From NCBI GenBank assembly GCA_963765265.1, contig CAVXVN010000003.1, positions 186,001 through 250,000 of the forward strand: 64,000 bases of DNA, written 5' to 3'. Every line of letters begins with the position of its first letter. Within the stretch, counting starts at the first letter, position 1. A model generated the notes under the pieces. It searched no databases and was not told the origin of the DNA. It saw only the letters and a program-made list of their open reading frames with translations. The DNA comes from Bacillus_BD sp963765265. Lineage in GTDB: Bacteria; Bacillota; Bacilli; Bacillales; Cytobacillaceae. Below, in pieces: positions 35,916 to 44,798 of this stretch. Position numbers and translations under genes: made by a program.

Positions 35916-36364
35916 GCATAAAATCATATTCGTAGAAAAAACCTGTGAAACAAGATTTTTCGGTTTGTTCCTGTGAAGCGAAACAATTATCTTCCAAACT
36001 AAATGGAAAAAATTAGAGTGCTGTATGCAATCACACCTATACCTGGTGAAGGGGGAAAGGAAAGTGTTTTTGGGAAGAGGCCCTTCCCTGCCAGCTTGTC
36101 ACCTGTCGATTTTATATCCTTATTTGGCATGATTTAGTGAAACAAAGTACCTGTTCATATGCCCCTTGGTCCAGCACTAGCCGGAAGAATAGTTCTTTTT
36201 ATAATTTGGAAAATTTATACATTAAATGACAGTTTATTCAGTCTTTCCTTGTTAAGATAAAGGAGTATCCACTAACAGTTGGAAAGGGCTGAAAACAGTT
36301 TCTTTTTAGCGAATTTTAAAAGTAATTATTCTTAAATCTGAGTTAGTTAATGGGAGATGATTGT

Positions 36365-37314
36365 GTGGAAAAGTGGAAAAGCAAAGTGTCAATTTTATTT
36401 CTTCTATTATTCTGTTTAATTCTTACGGGATGCTTTAGTAAGGACGCTTCTAACGAAAAAAATGATCCCAAATCTGAACAACCGGAACCGAAGCCTTCAC
36501 CGTTGCCCAATAAGAGCCCAGATCCAAACACTACAGAGCCAGAACCAAAGCTAAGACCAGACTACGAGCACCAGAACCAAAACCGACTACAGCACCAGAA
36601 CCAAAACCGACTACAACACCAGAACCAAAACCGGCTCCAGCACCAGAACCAAAACCGACTCCAGCACCCACCCCAGAACCTTCGGAATATCATAAATTAA
36701 GCCCAGAAGTAATTGGCAATAAGTATGAGGGTATCCTTGATTATCCTCAAGTTACAAATTTAAAGAATAAGTCTGCCCAGGATAAAATTAATGCGACACT
36801 TAAACAGTATATTCAAACAGCATATAACGGGTATCTCAATATTAAGGCGGAAGAAAAGGAGCGGCGTCAGGATTACTTTAATAACAATGGACACGAGGTT
36901 CCCAAGGAAGAGGAATATAGGTATACCTATGAGTACCTAGTGTCCTATGAGGTAGAGTTTAATGAAAATAATCTGCTTAGCATTGTTATGAATGATGACA
37001 TCTATACCGGCGGAGCCCATGGAACAACCATCGTAACATCCTATAATTTTAATATATTAACAGGCCAGCAGTTATTTGTGGGAGATATCGCAAAAAATCA
37101 AACCAATTTAAATAAAATTAAAGATTATGCGATCAATGAACTGTCAAAACGTGATTACGGGTTCAATGAAGAACTGAAGAATATAGAGCTAAATAACAAC
37201 CGTCCTTTCTATTTTACACAGAACGGAATCATTCTAATGTTCCAAGAATATGAAGTAGCAGCATACGCTGCTGGAAGACCAGAAGTAAAAATACCTATTG
37301 AAGTATATAAATAA
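36365..37314 (+). pseudogene. Frameshifted proline-rich lipoprotein with DUF3298-like domain
   Basis: GTG 36365 (GGGAG upstream) starts a lipoprotein signal with lipobox LTGC, then a Pro/Glu/Lys linker. Near 36550-36568 the frame shifts. After it, the frame reading PEPKPTTA repeats runs into a globular domain of about 200 residues (SYEVEFNENNLLSIVMND, TGGAHGTTIVTSYNF, and a C-terminus KIPIEVYK) typical of DUF4163/DUF3298 (RsiV-like) extracytoplasmic domains. Without the shift it would be about 315 residues. The shift may be a real mutation in a repetitive tract or a sequencing error. It lies between scars C and D. Confidence 0.75.
36568..36663 (+). repeat. Four 24-bp tandem repeats in the lipoprotein linker
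   Basis: Units at 36568, 36592, 36616 and 36640 begin (G/A)CACCAGAACCAAAACCG. In the functional frame they code APEPKPTT-like octapeptides. Confidence 0.9.
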
Positions 37315-37437
37315 AATAATATTTTTCTACTTGGATTAGCACATTAAGACTTCCATAAACTTTGGTTAGGAAGCTTTTCTGTCACTTAACAGTAATATAC
37401 TTTAAGAAACTGAAGATTAAAATTAATTCTGGTAAAC

Positions 37438-37482
37438 TCACCAGCACTACTCTAGTGTTGCCACATACACTCTGCACATGTG
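37438..37482 (+). repeat. Scar D: right copy of attachment-type repeat
   Basis: Right copy of the repeat described at 35808-35850, with the same TGTTGCCACATACACTCTG and CACATGTGG. Here it continues into AGTGCGTGGCG. Confidence 0.75.
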
Positions 37483-37512
37483 GAGTGCGTGGCGCAGATC
37501 GTTTTGAAATAG
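37474..37512 (+). other. Scar D: third rlmCD-type C-terminal tail
   Basis: Read in frame it codes AHVECVAQIVLK and a TAG at 37510-37512. HVECVA is the usual wording at the end of TrmA/RumA-family proteins. No enzyme body precedes it. This is the best candidate for the original chromosomal 3' end of rlmCD, displaced by insertion. Confidence 0.6.
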
Positions 37513-37575
37513 TATTTTGAACATCCATTAATATAAATTTTCTAGAGCTTAGTCGCTTAAATGGATTAGGCTCTT

Positions 37576-37770
37576 TTATTGTTTTGTTAGTCGTTCAATT
37601 TCTGATTCTGTTTTAAACAATCGTTTATTAAGAACTTGAATTTTAGCGTTTATTTCCTCTTGTTTTTGATTATTTTGTGCGACCATATTAACAAGTTCAT
37701 CCATCCTTTTAAGTAAATGATTTTTTTCGTTGCTTAGTTGTTTCTCCCTCGCTTTCTTTAATATGTTCAA
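37576..37770 (-). CDS. Small coiled-coil protein
   Basis: 64 residues from a TTG at 37770. Entirely charged and helical, with heptad-like leucines/isoleucines (NHLLKRMDELVNMV, KIQVLNKRLFKTESEIERL). It overlaps the 3' end of the truncated HTH gene in another frame. No family recognised. Confidence 0.45.
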   Translation of the reverse strand: MNILKKAREKQLSNEKNHLLKRMDELVNMVAQNNQKQEEINAKIQVLNKRLFKTESEIERLTKQ

Positions 37771-37849
37771 TAGCTTTCTCTACACGACAATTTAAATGAT
37801 TGCAGATCCGGTCAATTACGTCCAGTGATACATTTGCAGCTTTCTCCAT
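37709..37849 (-). pseudogene. XRE-type HTH repressor, C-terminal half
   Basis: 46 codons from ATG 37849 reading NVSLDVIDRICNHLNCRVE, the last two helices of a YozG-like Cro/CI domain. The first half of the domain is missing and a TAA precedes the ATG in frame, so DNA binding is unlikely. Confidence 0.6.
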
Positions 37850-38154
37850 TTAACTGAACTGTTCACAAAATTGTCAATCCCTGATTCTAGTAATTTGTTT
37901 GTTTTGAGAGGAAGGGAAAGGGTTAGATAAAGTGCCCAAGATCAAGGGATTTATCCGGACAGAAGCCAACATTTTCTTTTATCTATTCAAAAAGTCAATC
38001 GATAGAAAGTTTTAATATCGATTTATTGAATAGGTTTAAGAGAATAACTTTTTTATAATGAATTAGTGGTATAGAATATGCACCTAATTATTACTTAAGA
38101 AACCATTCCTTTATACTACAATAATAAAATATTTGATTGATGGGGAGTTTTATC
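37850..38154. other. Intergenic region upstream of the rhodanese gene
   Basis: 305 bp with no supported gene or recognisable operator. It must contain the promoter of the gene at 38155. Confidence 0.4.
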
Positions 38155-39528
38155 ATGAAAAAGAATCGCAAAATACTCTTATTTACCTTTTTATTAATCT
38201 TTAGTGTTTTCTTTACTGCATGTTCTAATAAAGAAGCAACTAATACTAATAAGGAAGAAACTAATAAGGAAACAGCTCAAGCAGACTTCAAAGTGATTAG
38301 TATGGAAGACCTCCAAAAAAATATAGGTCAAGAAGATTGGGTCGTCGTTGATACTAGATCCAATGATGCTTTTAACGGGTGGACATTAGAAGGAGAGAAA
38401 AGAGGCGGTCATATCAAAGGGGCTGTTGACTTTTCCGCTGCATGGTTAGATGCAAAAATTGAAAAAAATGATGAACCATTAACAGACCTTTTAAAAACAA
38501 AAGGAATTGCCAAAGAAAAAAATATTGTACTTTATGATGCAAATGGCGAAGATGCAAAGGCAGTCGCTAATTATCTTCAAGAACAAGGCTTTGAAAGCTT
38601 ATATACATTTGATGTAAAAGAATGGGCAGCCAATGAAGAGTTGGCTATGGAAAGCTATCCAAACTATGAAATGCTAGTTCCTGCAGCATGGATTAATGAT
38701 ACGATTGAAAAGAATAACAACGGCAAGCCATATAAAGTATTTGAAGTGAGTTGGGGAGAAGAATCTGAGGATTATAAAAAGGGACATATCCCTGGTGCCG
38801 TTCACATTAATACGGATGAAGTAGAAGAAGGACCTGTGTGGAATCGATTATCTGACGCAGAACTTGAACAATTTGCCTTAAAAAATGGAATTACAACTGA
38901 TACAACGGTTATTCTTTATGGTGCTGATCAAACGGCAGCGTACCGTGTTGGAGTTATCTTAAAATACATGGGTGCAGAAGATGTTCGTGTACTAAACGGC
39001 GGTTGGGCAGCTTGGAGTAATGCTGGATATGAAATCGAAACAACAGAAAATAAAAAAGTAGCGGTTGATTCTTTCGGAGCAACTGTGCCTTCTAATCCCG
39101 ACTATATCATCGATTTAGAAGAAGCGAAGCAAATCTTAGCAGATACAGAAAATAGTAAACTTGTCGATAATCGTAGTTGGGCTGAATTTACGGGTGAAAC
39201 TTCTGGATACGATTATATTGAACCAAAAGGACGCCCAGCAGGTTCTGTTTGGGGTCATGCCGGAAGTGATTCCTCACATCTTGAAGATTACCGAAATCCA
39301 GATAATACGATGAGAAGTTCCCAAGAAATTTATGATATGTGGGCTGAAGAGGGAATCGATCCTTCTAATAATCTTGCTTTCTATTGCGGAACAGGCTGGA
39401 GAGCGGCTGAAGTATTATTTTATGCTGACGTTATGGGCTTAGAAAATATTTCTTTATATGATGGTGGCTGGAATGAATGGAGTATGGATTCATCAAATCC
39501 TGTTGAAACAGGAGAACCAACTAATTAA
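38155..39528 (+). CDS. Rhodanese-domain lipoprotein (sulfurtransferase)
   Basis: 457 residues from ATG 38155, with GGGGAG 8 nt upstream. Signal peptide with lipobox FFTAC gives a lipid-anchored extracellular protein. Three rhodanese-like domains follow: about 45-170 (VVVDTRSNDAF, HIKGAVDFSAAWLD), 185-310 (GHIPGAVHINTDEVE, VLNGGWAAWSNAGY) and 325-455 (KLVDNRSWAEF, PAGSVWGHAG). Only the last has an active-site cysteine loop (CGTGWRA, about 410). In the first two the loop reads YDANGEDA and YGADQTAA. It would transfer sulfur from thiosulfate to a thiol acceptor outside the cell. The two other domains are probably structural. Confidence 0.85.
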   Translation: MKKNRKILLFTFLLIFSVFFTACSNKEATNTNKEETNKETAQADFKVISMEDLQKNIGQEDWVVVDTRSNDAFNGWTLEGEKRGGHIKGAVDFSAAWLDAKIEKNDEPLTDLLKTKGIAKEKNIVLYDANGEDAKAVANYLQEQGFESLYTFDVKEWAANEELAMESYPNYEMLVPAAWINDTIEKNNNGKPYKVFEVSWGEESEDYKKGHIPGAVHINTDEVEEGPVWNRLSDAELEQFALKNGITTDTTVILYGADQTAAYRVGVILKYMGAEDVRVLNGGWAAWSNAGYEIETTENKKVAVDSFGATVPSNPDYIIDLEEAKQILADTENSKLVDNRSWAEFTGETSGYDYIEPKGRPAGSVWGHAGSDSSHLEDYRNPDNTMRSSQEIYDMWAEEGIDPSNNLAFYCGTGWRAAEVLFYADVMGLENISLYDGGWNEWSMDSSNPVETGEPTN

Positions 39529-39546
39529 TAATTTAAGAGAAAAGGA

Positions 39547-39576
39547 GACAATACACTTTACCGTATTGTCTTTTTC
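39547..39576 (+). terminator. Terminator of the rhodanese gene
   Basis: GACAATAC / GTATTGTC with an 8-base loop followed by TTTTT. Confidence 0.85.
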
Positions 39577-39636
39577 TCTGTTAAGGAGTAGTTTAAAAAG
39601 ATAGTTGTGAAAAACATTAGAGTGAACGGAGTTTTT

Positions 39637-40053
39637 ATGATGTTAAAGATAATCGGTCGTTTAACTTTTTTAATCCTGCAATTTTTAGTCATAATAGCTG
39701 CTGTTGTTTTAGAAGATTTATCAACTAAAAAAATGGGAGTCAATCGTTTTTTACTTTTTAGAAAAGAAAAGTATGCTGAATTGTTCTTGAGTCCGGAACA
39801 ATTAAAGATTCATGGCATCCTTTTCATAGTTGGTATCATCGGCTGCTTCATCCTATTTATCGTTAATATGAAAAAAGTTAAAAAATGGAGTTCCATTCTT
39901 TTGGCTATTATTTATCAAATCATCGGACTAATCATTTTGTCTAAGGTGACACTTCAAGCATACCCTTTCTTTGTCTTGGGCATTTGGATCGTTATTATTT
40001 TTCAATACTTATGGATCGTGATGTCGGTAATGAAAGATAGAAAACAAAGATAA
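39637..40053 (+). CDS. Four-helix membrane protein, unknown
   Basis: 138 residues from ATG 39637, with CGGAG 7-8 nt upstream. A GTG at 39607 would add ten residues but its RBS is 18 nt away. Four hydrophobic helices: IIGRLTFLILQFLVIIAAVV, GILFIVGIIGCFILFIV, ILLAIIYQIIGLIIL and FFVLGIWIVIIFQYLWIVM. A short charged loop (RKEKYAELFLSPEQLKIHG) lies between the first two. No family recognised. Confidence 0.6.
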   Translation: MMLKIIGRLTFLILQFLVIIAAVVLEDLSTKKMGVNRFLLFRKEKYAELFLSPEQLKIHGILFIVGIIGCFILFIVNMKKVKKWSSILLAIIYQIIGLIILSKVTLQAYPFFVLGIWIVIIFQYLWIVMSVMKDRKQR

Positions 40054-40256
40054 TAAGTGACGATTATTAAATGAGCTAAGGATTATGTTATAATACGGGA
40101 AAAGTGAGAACCGGAACGGATGAATGTAATTTGAAAACCAGAAAAATAAAGGGGCATATTTGGGTTGACAACATTAGAAAGAAGAGTCTTACTTAGTTCA
40201 GTCATTGATGCAGTTGATGCAAAAAAAGTAAAAATGAACAAGGAAGAGGTTTTAGT

Positions 40257-40823
40257 ATGAATAATGAATTCAGGAAGTTGACACCAGAACAGCATGAAGA
40301 AATACTCGGAACATTGAAAGCCCGTTTTGAGAAAAACATGAATCGCCATGAAGAACTTGAATGGTCTAAAGTACAAGCAAAGCTAGAAACGAATGCTGAA
40401 AAGCTGTGGTCTCTTCATGAAATGGAAAGAACTGGCGGTGAACCGGATGTAATTGTTCATGATAACGAGTCGGACGAATACATTTTTTATGATTGTTCAG
40501 CGGAAAGTCCGAAAGGCCGCAGAAGTATTTGTTACGACCGTGAGGCGCTAGAGTCAAGGAAAGCAAACAAACCACAAAACAATGCTATTGATATGGCTGC
40601 TGACATGGGTATTGAGATTTTAACGGAAGAACAATACCGGGAGTTGCAGAAACTAGGAAATTTCGATCTTAAATCATCGAGCTGGGTGAAAACACCTGCT
40701 AATATTAGAAATCTCGGTGGGGCTATCTTTTGTGATCGTCGCTACGACACTGTTTTTGTTTACCACAATGGAGCAGAATCCTACTATGCTGCCAGGGGCT
40801 TTCGTGGCTCGCTAAGGATCTAA
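40257..40823 (+). CDS. DUF4256 family protein
   Basis: 188 residues; AAGGAAGAGG precedes the ATG. The stretches EMERTGGEPDVI, EYIFYDCSAESPKGRRSICYD and NAIDMAADMGIEILTEEQYRELQ, and the C-terminal GAESYYAARGFRGSLRI, are typical of DUF4256, soluble proteins of unknown function common in Bacillus and other bacteria. Length is normal. A stretch at 40150-40256 upstream has no supported gene. Confidence 0.85.
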   Translation: MNNEFRKLTPEQHEEILGTLKARFEKNMNRHEELEWSKVQAKLETNAEKLWSLHEMERTGGEPDVIVHDNESDEYIFYDCSAESPKGRRSICYDREALESRKANKPQNNAIDMAADMGIEILTEEQYRELQKLGNFDLKSSSWVKTPANIRNLGGAIFCDRRYDTVFVYHNGAESYYAARGFRGSLRI

Positions 40824-41264
40824 ATTTTGGGACATGGGACAGATCCGTTGAACCACCCAATAATATCGGTAAATTTGGGTCGGTCCCACTGAGAAGTAAC
40901 GCTTTACTATACCGGGGGACTGACCCTAAGTATCTCTTGATATATGAAGGTTTTAAGTAAGATTAGAGTGGAATGTTAACATTTGGTCACATCGAGAATA
41001 TAAAAAGAGGCCTCTTAAAAGTTGAATAAACTTGTGAGAGGCCTTTTATTTGTAATCTAATTTTGAATGGGGCCCATTTAGAATGTTTATAAAAACTCAC
41101 TACTTTATCGAACGAATTATATGGAGAAGATCCAAAATTGAAACACAATTCAGTTTAAGTTATGCTGAAACATCCATCTGTAAACAATAATAAATAACAG
41201 GGAGAGTGAACTTCATTATTGACGGTTTACACTCCCTATTTGATTTAAATATTTAGTTCGGTGC
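40824..41264. other. Non-coding region with terminators
   Basis: It holds a GGGAC...GTCCC-type imperfect inverted repeat (about 40830-40895), the terminator at 41002 and a second hairpin AGGGAGAGTGAAC / GTTTACACTCCCT (about 41200-41236). No gene is supported. Confidence 0.45.
41002..41050 (+). terminator. Hairpin terminator
   Basis: AAAA(GA)GGCCTCTTA.AAG / CTTGTGAGAGGCCTTTT followed by ATTTG. It could end the DUF4256 transcript. Confidence 0.65.
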
Positions 41265-41985
41265 AATCTTAATCCATTGTTCAATCCACCATCAAATCGC
41301 ATATAGCGTTATACGATACGGACAACCACTAGGCGATACAACTATAAATCCAGGGTAACAACAAAAGTAATGATTAGAACGATCCAATGAAAAGGAAATA
41401 GAGTTACCTGATACATATAATTATTCTAGAAAATGTTTAAACTATCAAGAACAAGTAATGCATCTGTAAACTATTTTTTCAACCCGGGTTTAGCAAGATC
41501 ATCATGGTTATAATGTTTTGTATCGCTAGGCGATATAACTTGCTAATTTATCAAAAAACCTTCATATTTAATAGAAAAGGAAGTACAATATGAAAATATT
41601 ATTAATCAAATAAAAGGGCTTTCTCTTCCCAAGAAAGTGGGGGAGTGCAACACCTGTTGTTTAAAAGTATAGCCAAATCTTAGAGCGAAATAGTGATAGG
41701 CGTAGCCATTGATTAATCCGATATTGAAGCGCATATAGCGTTACGCGATACGGACAAGAACTTAGGCGATACAGTTATAGATCTAGTGATGCAATAAAAG
41801 GAAAGATTAGAAAAATCTATTGAAATAAAGATAGCGATACCCGATACATATGACAATTTATCTTATGATCTTAATCAATTAAAAGAGTTCTTAACGTTTT
41901 AGCTAAAAAACTCGTAGCGCATGAAATGGATGGGTGTGCCTTAGCTCAAAATATAGGTTTTCTGGGTCTAGCAATCTCATTATGT
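41265..41985 (+). pseudogene. Two decayed tandem copies of the MerR-like gene
   Basis: Copy 1 (about 41268-41505) and copy 2 (about 41506-41985) match the intact gene at 42065 over the stretch from the start codon to mid-gene, with stops, indels and substitutions throughout. Shared anchors are CATATAGCGTTA, CGATACGGACAA, and AGATAGCGATACCCGATACATAT in copy 2. Each copy ends near AGCAAGATCATCATG (or its decayed form) and runs straight into the leader of the next. Copy 2 has its own leader palindrome (41521-41535). Confidence 0.8.
41521..41535. promoter_or_regulatory. Leader palindrome, copy 1
   Basis: TATCGCTAGGCGATA, arms TATCGC / GCGATA around TAG. A TATAAT (41509-41514) lies six bases upstream, so the palindrome overlaps the likely transcription start of the decayed copy 2. 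Confidence 0.7.
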
Positions 41986-41996
41986 TAAGTGTTTCG

Positions 41997-42011
41997 TATC
42001 GCTAGGCGATA
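41997..42011. promoter_or_regulatory. Leader palindrome, copy 2 (operator of the intact gene)
   Basis: Identical TATCGCTAGGCGATA, 53 bp before the ATG of the intact MerR-like gene. Flanks are also conserved (G before, TAACT after). Likely autoregulatory operator. Confidence 0.7.
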
Positions 42012-42064
42012 TAACTTGTAGATTTATCAAAAACCTGCATTTTTAATAGAAAGGGAGATTCAAT

Positions 42065-42772
42065 ATGCGAAATGATATTCAATCAAATGAACGAGCTTTC
42101 TCTTCCAAGGAAGTAGCAGAAGAATTGGGGATTGCAACACCCACTGTTCGAAAATACGGCCAAATCTTAGAGCGAAATGGATATGATTTTTTAAAAGATG
42201 GCGACAGGCGTATCTTTGTTCAATCCGACATCAAAGCGCTTATAGCGTTACGCGATACGGACAAGCCCCTAGGGGAAACAGCTAAAGACCTAGTGTTGCA
42301 ACAAAAGGAAAGAATAGAAGAATTCAATGAAACAGAGATAGCGATACCCGATACATATCACAATTTACCTAACGACCCCAATCAGTTAAAAGAGTTCTTA
42401 ACGTTTTTAGTCAATGAACTCGCAGCCACACGTGAAATGAATGTCCAACTGACAAACGATATGTCACAACTTAAAACTTCGGTTTCCCGACTTCAGCAAG
42501 ATCATCATGTTATTAGTTCTAGTATTGGAAATTCAGCGCAAAAAACCCATGCTAAAATTGAAAAATTAACTGAACAACAAAAGACCCATTATGAAATGTT
42601 GTTGCAACAAGCAAAACGAAAAAATGAATTCTTACAAAATGAAATACAAAATTTAAGGGACGAACAGAAAGTAGAGTGGAGTTCACAAAATGATTTTAAT
42701 AAACGTTTAGAAGAAGCGATACAAAAACCTAAAGAAAGACGGAAGGGTCTTTTCTCGATATTCAGTAAATAA
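42065..42772 (+). CDS. MerR-like DNA-binding protein (DUF3967 type)
   Basis: 235 residues; AAGGGAG 7 nt upstream. The N-terminal MerR-type helix-turn-helix is FSSKEVAEELGIATPTVRKY followed by YDFLKDGDRRIFVQSDIKAL. The middle and C-terminal parts are long coiled coils (QLTNDMSQLKTSVSRLQQDH, MLLQQAKRKNEFLQNEIQ), ending in a basic tail KERRKGLFSIFSK. Such proteins occur on Bacillus plasmids and in accessory DNA, and their layout recalls chromosome/plasmid-anchoring proteins such as RacA. Role in partition or autoregulation is inference. Decayed copies flank it on both sides. Confidence 0.8.
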   Translation: MRNDIQSNERAFSSKEVAEELGIATPTVRKYGQILERNGYDFLKDGDRRIFVQSDIKALIALRDTDKPLGETAKDLVLQQKERIEEFNETEIAIPDTYHNLPNDPNQLKEFLTFLVNELAATREMNVQLTNDMSQLKTSVSRLQQDHHVISSSIGNSAQKTHAKIEKLTEQQKTHYEMLLQQAKRKNEFLQNEIQNLRDEQKVEWSSQNDFNKRLEEAIQKPKERRKGLFSIFSK

Positions 42773-43525
42773 GGTGCCTTGTTAAGCTTTTTCGCTTATA
42801 TGTATCGGCCGATCTATCAAAAGAAAACGAAGGTCTTAATTGAAATTCATTCGAGATTTGTTTATGTGATATGTATCTAAGTAAAATACACAACTTGAAG
42901 TAAGCATAAATGCATGTTTGATAAAATCCGAGTTGAGGCAATAGAGAACCACTTAATAGAGTTACTTCAGAAAGGGTGTAAACGAGCCTTTTTTATTGCT
43001 GCGTATCGCTAGGCGATATAACTAGCAGGTAAATCCCCAGAACCTTCAACTTTAATAGAATCGATGTCAAATATACGACATAAAATACATTCGAAAGAAC
43101 GAACATTTTCTTCCGAGGAAGTAAGTTTAAGAAATCTTTTGTTCCGACTATCTGAATTCACCAATTTCAACTAATTCCCGGGAAATATCTACAAATTTTG
43201 AGTAAGTATCGACAAAATTAGATGAAAGTACAAGATAATAGGTAAATGACACATAAGAAGTACTTAACATTAAAAATTGATTGAGGATGGATTTACAGTT
43301 AGTTTTTTGAGTTCGTAAGGGGGTTTTGAAACCTTCGGAACCCTTAAATAAGATATTAGATTTTCTTCGAATGATCCCTTTGAAAAGTTCGGAGGATTCC
43401 TTTTCAGTTGAAACCTCCCCTCTATGAAGATGAAGGACCAAGTGATGAACTAAGACTTTTTTTACCATTTGTGGTACTCTTTTGTTAAAGATTTATGATC
43501 TAAATAGAAAAGGAAGCAGTAGACT
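42773..43525. other. Non-coding region with a third decayed copy
   Basis: From 43004 the leader palindrome and the first codons of the MerR-like gene recur (CGAACATTTTCTTCCGAGG at about 43101), then homology stops at about 43122. A 106-codon frame on the minus strand (43148-43468) has no coding look and no RBS. Confidence 0.5.
43004..43018. promoter_or_regulatory. Leader palindrome, copy 3
   Basis: Third exact TATCGCTAGGCGATA, in front of the truncated third gene copy. Confidence 0.7.
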
Positions 43526-44488
43526 ATGAATAATTTAAACCGTTTTGGACAAGTGCCAATTCTGAAGAAAGTAACAGAAGATATTAAATTATTATCGTTT
43601 CCCTATTCATTTGGAATGATACAAGTGAATTGTTTTTTATTTCGAGGGGAAAGCGGATATACGGTTGTCGACACAGGTAGTGATTCTGAAGAAGGAATAA
43701 ATACTTGGGAATACTTGATGGCAGCAGGTATAACGATTGAAAAAATAGTCTTAACCCATTTTCATATTGATCATTTAGGTCTGGCCAAATGGTTTCAGGA
43801 AAAACATCATATACCTGTTTTCATCTCTAGCAAAGGATATCAAGAAATGCAAAGACGGCAGGATAAAGACCATATCAATTATGTGATTAACTTGTTTGAA
43901 CAGTACGGTTGCAGTGAATTTTCTAAAATGGCTTCAGCAGATTTTACACACGCCTATGATTTTGTACCCGATGGATTATTTGAAGAAAATCAGCAAGTTC
44001 AGTTAGGAAATGATATATACGAAACGATTTGGACACCTGGGCATTCAGCAGATCATTTCTGTTTTTATCAGCCAGAGAAACAGATTATGGTCATGGGAGA
44101 CCATGTATTGGAGAAAATTTCTCCCGTCGTTTTAATCGAATCACCGTATGATCTCAATCCACTTCAGGATTACTTCAATTCTATGGATAAGATTAAAGAC
44201 TATTCTATACAGATAGCACTTCCAGGCCACGGTAAGGTAATGGAGGGATTAGGTAATCGGTTAGAAGAAATTAAAAGCGGCCACATTCATCGGATGAATC
44301 AAATTGTAGAATCGGTAAAAGATGAGGAAAAGACTGCATGGCAAATATGTCAAGAGACCTATCGTAAAGTGAGTTTTTTCTCTCCACTTATGGCAACGAT
44401 TACGAGATGTATTTATTTAGAATCAATTGGAAAAATTAAATCGAACATAAAAAACGGCATCATTTATTATCAATCTATTGGTAAGTAA
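43526..44488 (+). CDS. Metallo-beta-lactamase-fold hydrolase
   Basis: 320 residues; AAAGGAAG precedes the ATG. Zinc motifs in order: THFHIDH (HxHxDH, about 78-84), PGHSADHF (His), MGDHV (Asp) and PGHGKVMEG (C-terminal His). A C-terminal helical extension of about 80 residues (LEEIKSGHIHRMNQIVESV) is typical of the glyoxalase-II-like/YobT-type branch. The substrate cannot be read from sequence. Monocistronic. Confidence 0.85.
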   Translation: MNNLNRFGQVPILKKVTEDIKLLSFPYSFGMIQVNCFLFRGESGYTVVDTGSDSEEGINTWEYLMAAGITIEKIVLTHFHIDHLGLAKWFQEKHHIPVFISSKGYQEMQRRQDKDHINYVINLFEQYGCSEFSKMASADFTHAYDFVPDGLFEENQQVQLGNDIYETIWTPGHSADHFCFYQPEKQIMVMGDHVLEKISPVVLIESPYDLNPLQDYFNSMDKIKDYSIQIALPGHGKVMEGLGNRLEEIKSGHIHRMNQIVESVKDEEKTAWQICQETYRKVSFFSPLMATITRCIYLESIGKIKSNIKNGIIYYQSIGK

Positions 44489-44798
44489 ATAGTTAATCTG
44501 AGAGTATCTGTCTACTAGTACGTTACTGAACGTAATAGAGGACAGGTACTTTTTAATTCAGTAAAAAAGTGATCCGAATATGAATCGACTATATTCATAT
44601 ATACCTCGTATAGGTTATAGGTTGGATAAGTTTTCATCAGTTAATTCAAATGCTCCATCTTTTAATAATGCAACAGAGATAATAGGTTTATCGTTATTTT
44701 CATTATTTATATATAATAAAAGGACTAGTAATCTATTATTGATTTCTAGTCCTTAATTTTATTAAAATTTTTCATCGCAATTTCTGTAAAATCTAAAA
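44489..44798. other. Convergent intergenic region
   Basis: 310 bp between convergent genes. It holds an imperfect hairpin around ACGTTACTGAACGTAAT (about 44521-44536) and the minus-strand terminator at 44718. Nothing else seen. Confidence 0.45.
44718..44757 (-). terminator. Terminator of the aminotransferase gene
   Basis: On the minus strand AAGGACTAG / CTAGTCCTT with a 17-base loop, then TTTATTAT. Confidence 0.65.

Larger units (their letters stand above)
35638..36364. other. Non-coding region with scar C and a terminator
   Basis: It holds the left copy of a 40-50 bp repeat (35808-35850) and a hairpin CCCAATCA / TGATTGGG at 35888-35907 with a weak T-run. The rest has no supported gene. Confidence 0.5.

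Noticed and set aside
43148..43468. 106-codon frame on the minus strand
   Set aside because: No RBS, composition not coding-like, no recognised family, and it overlaps decayed repeat DNA.
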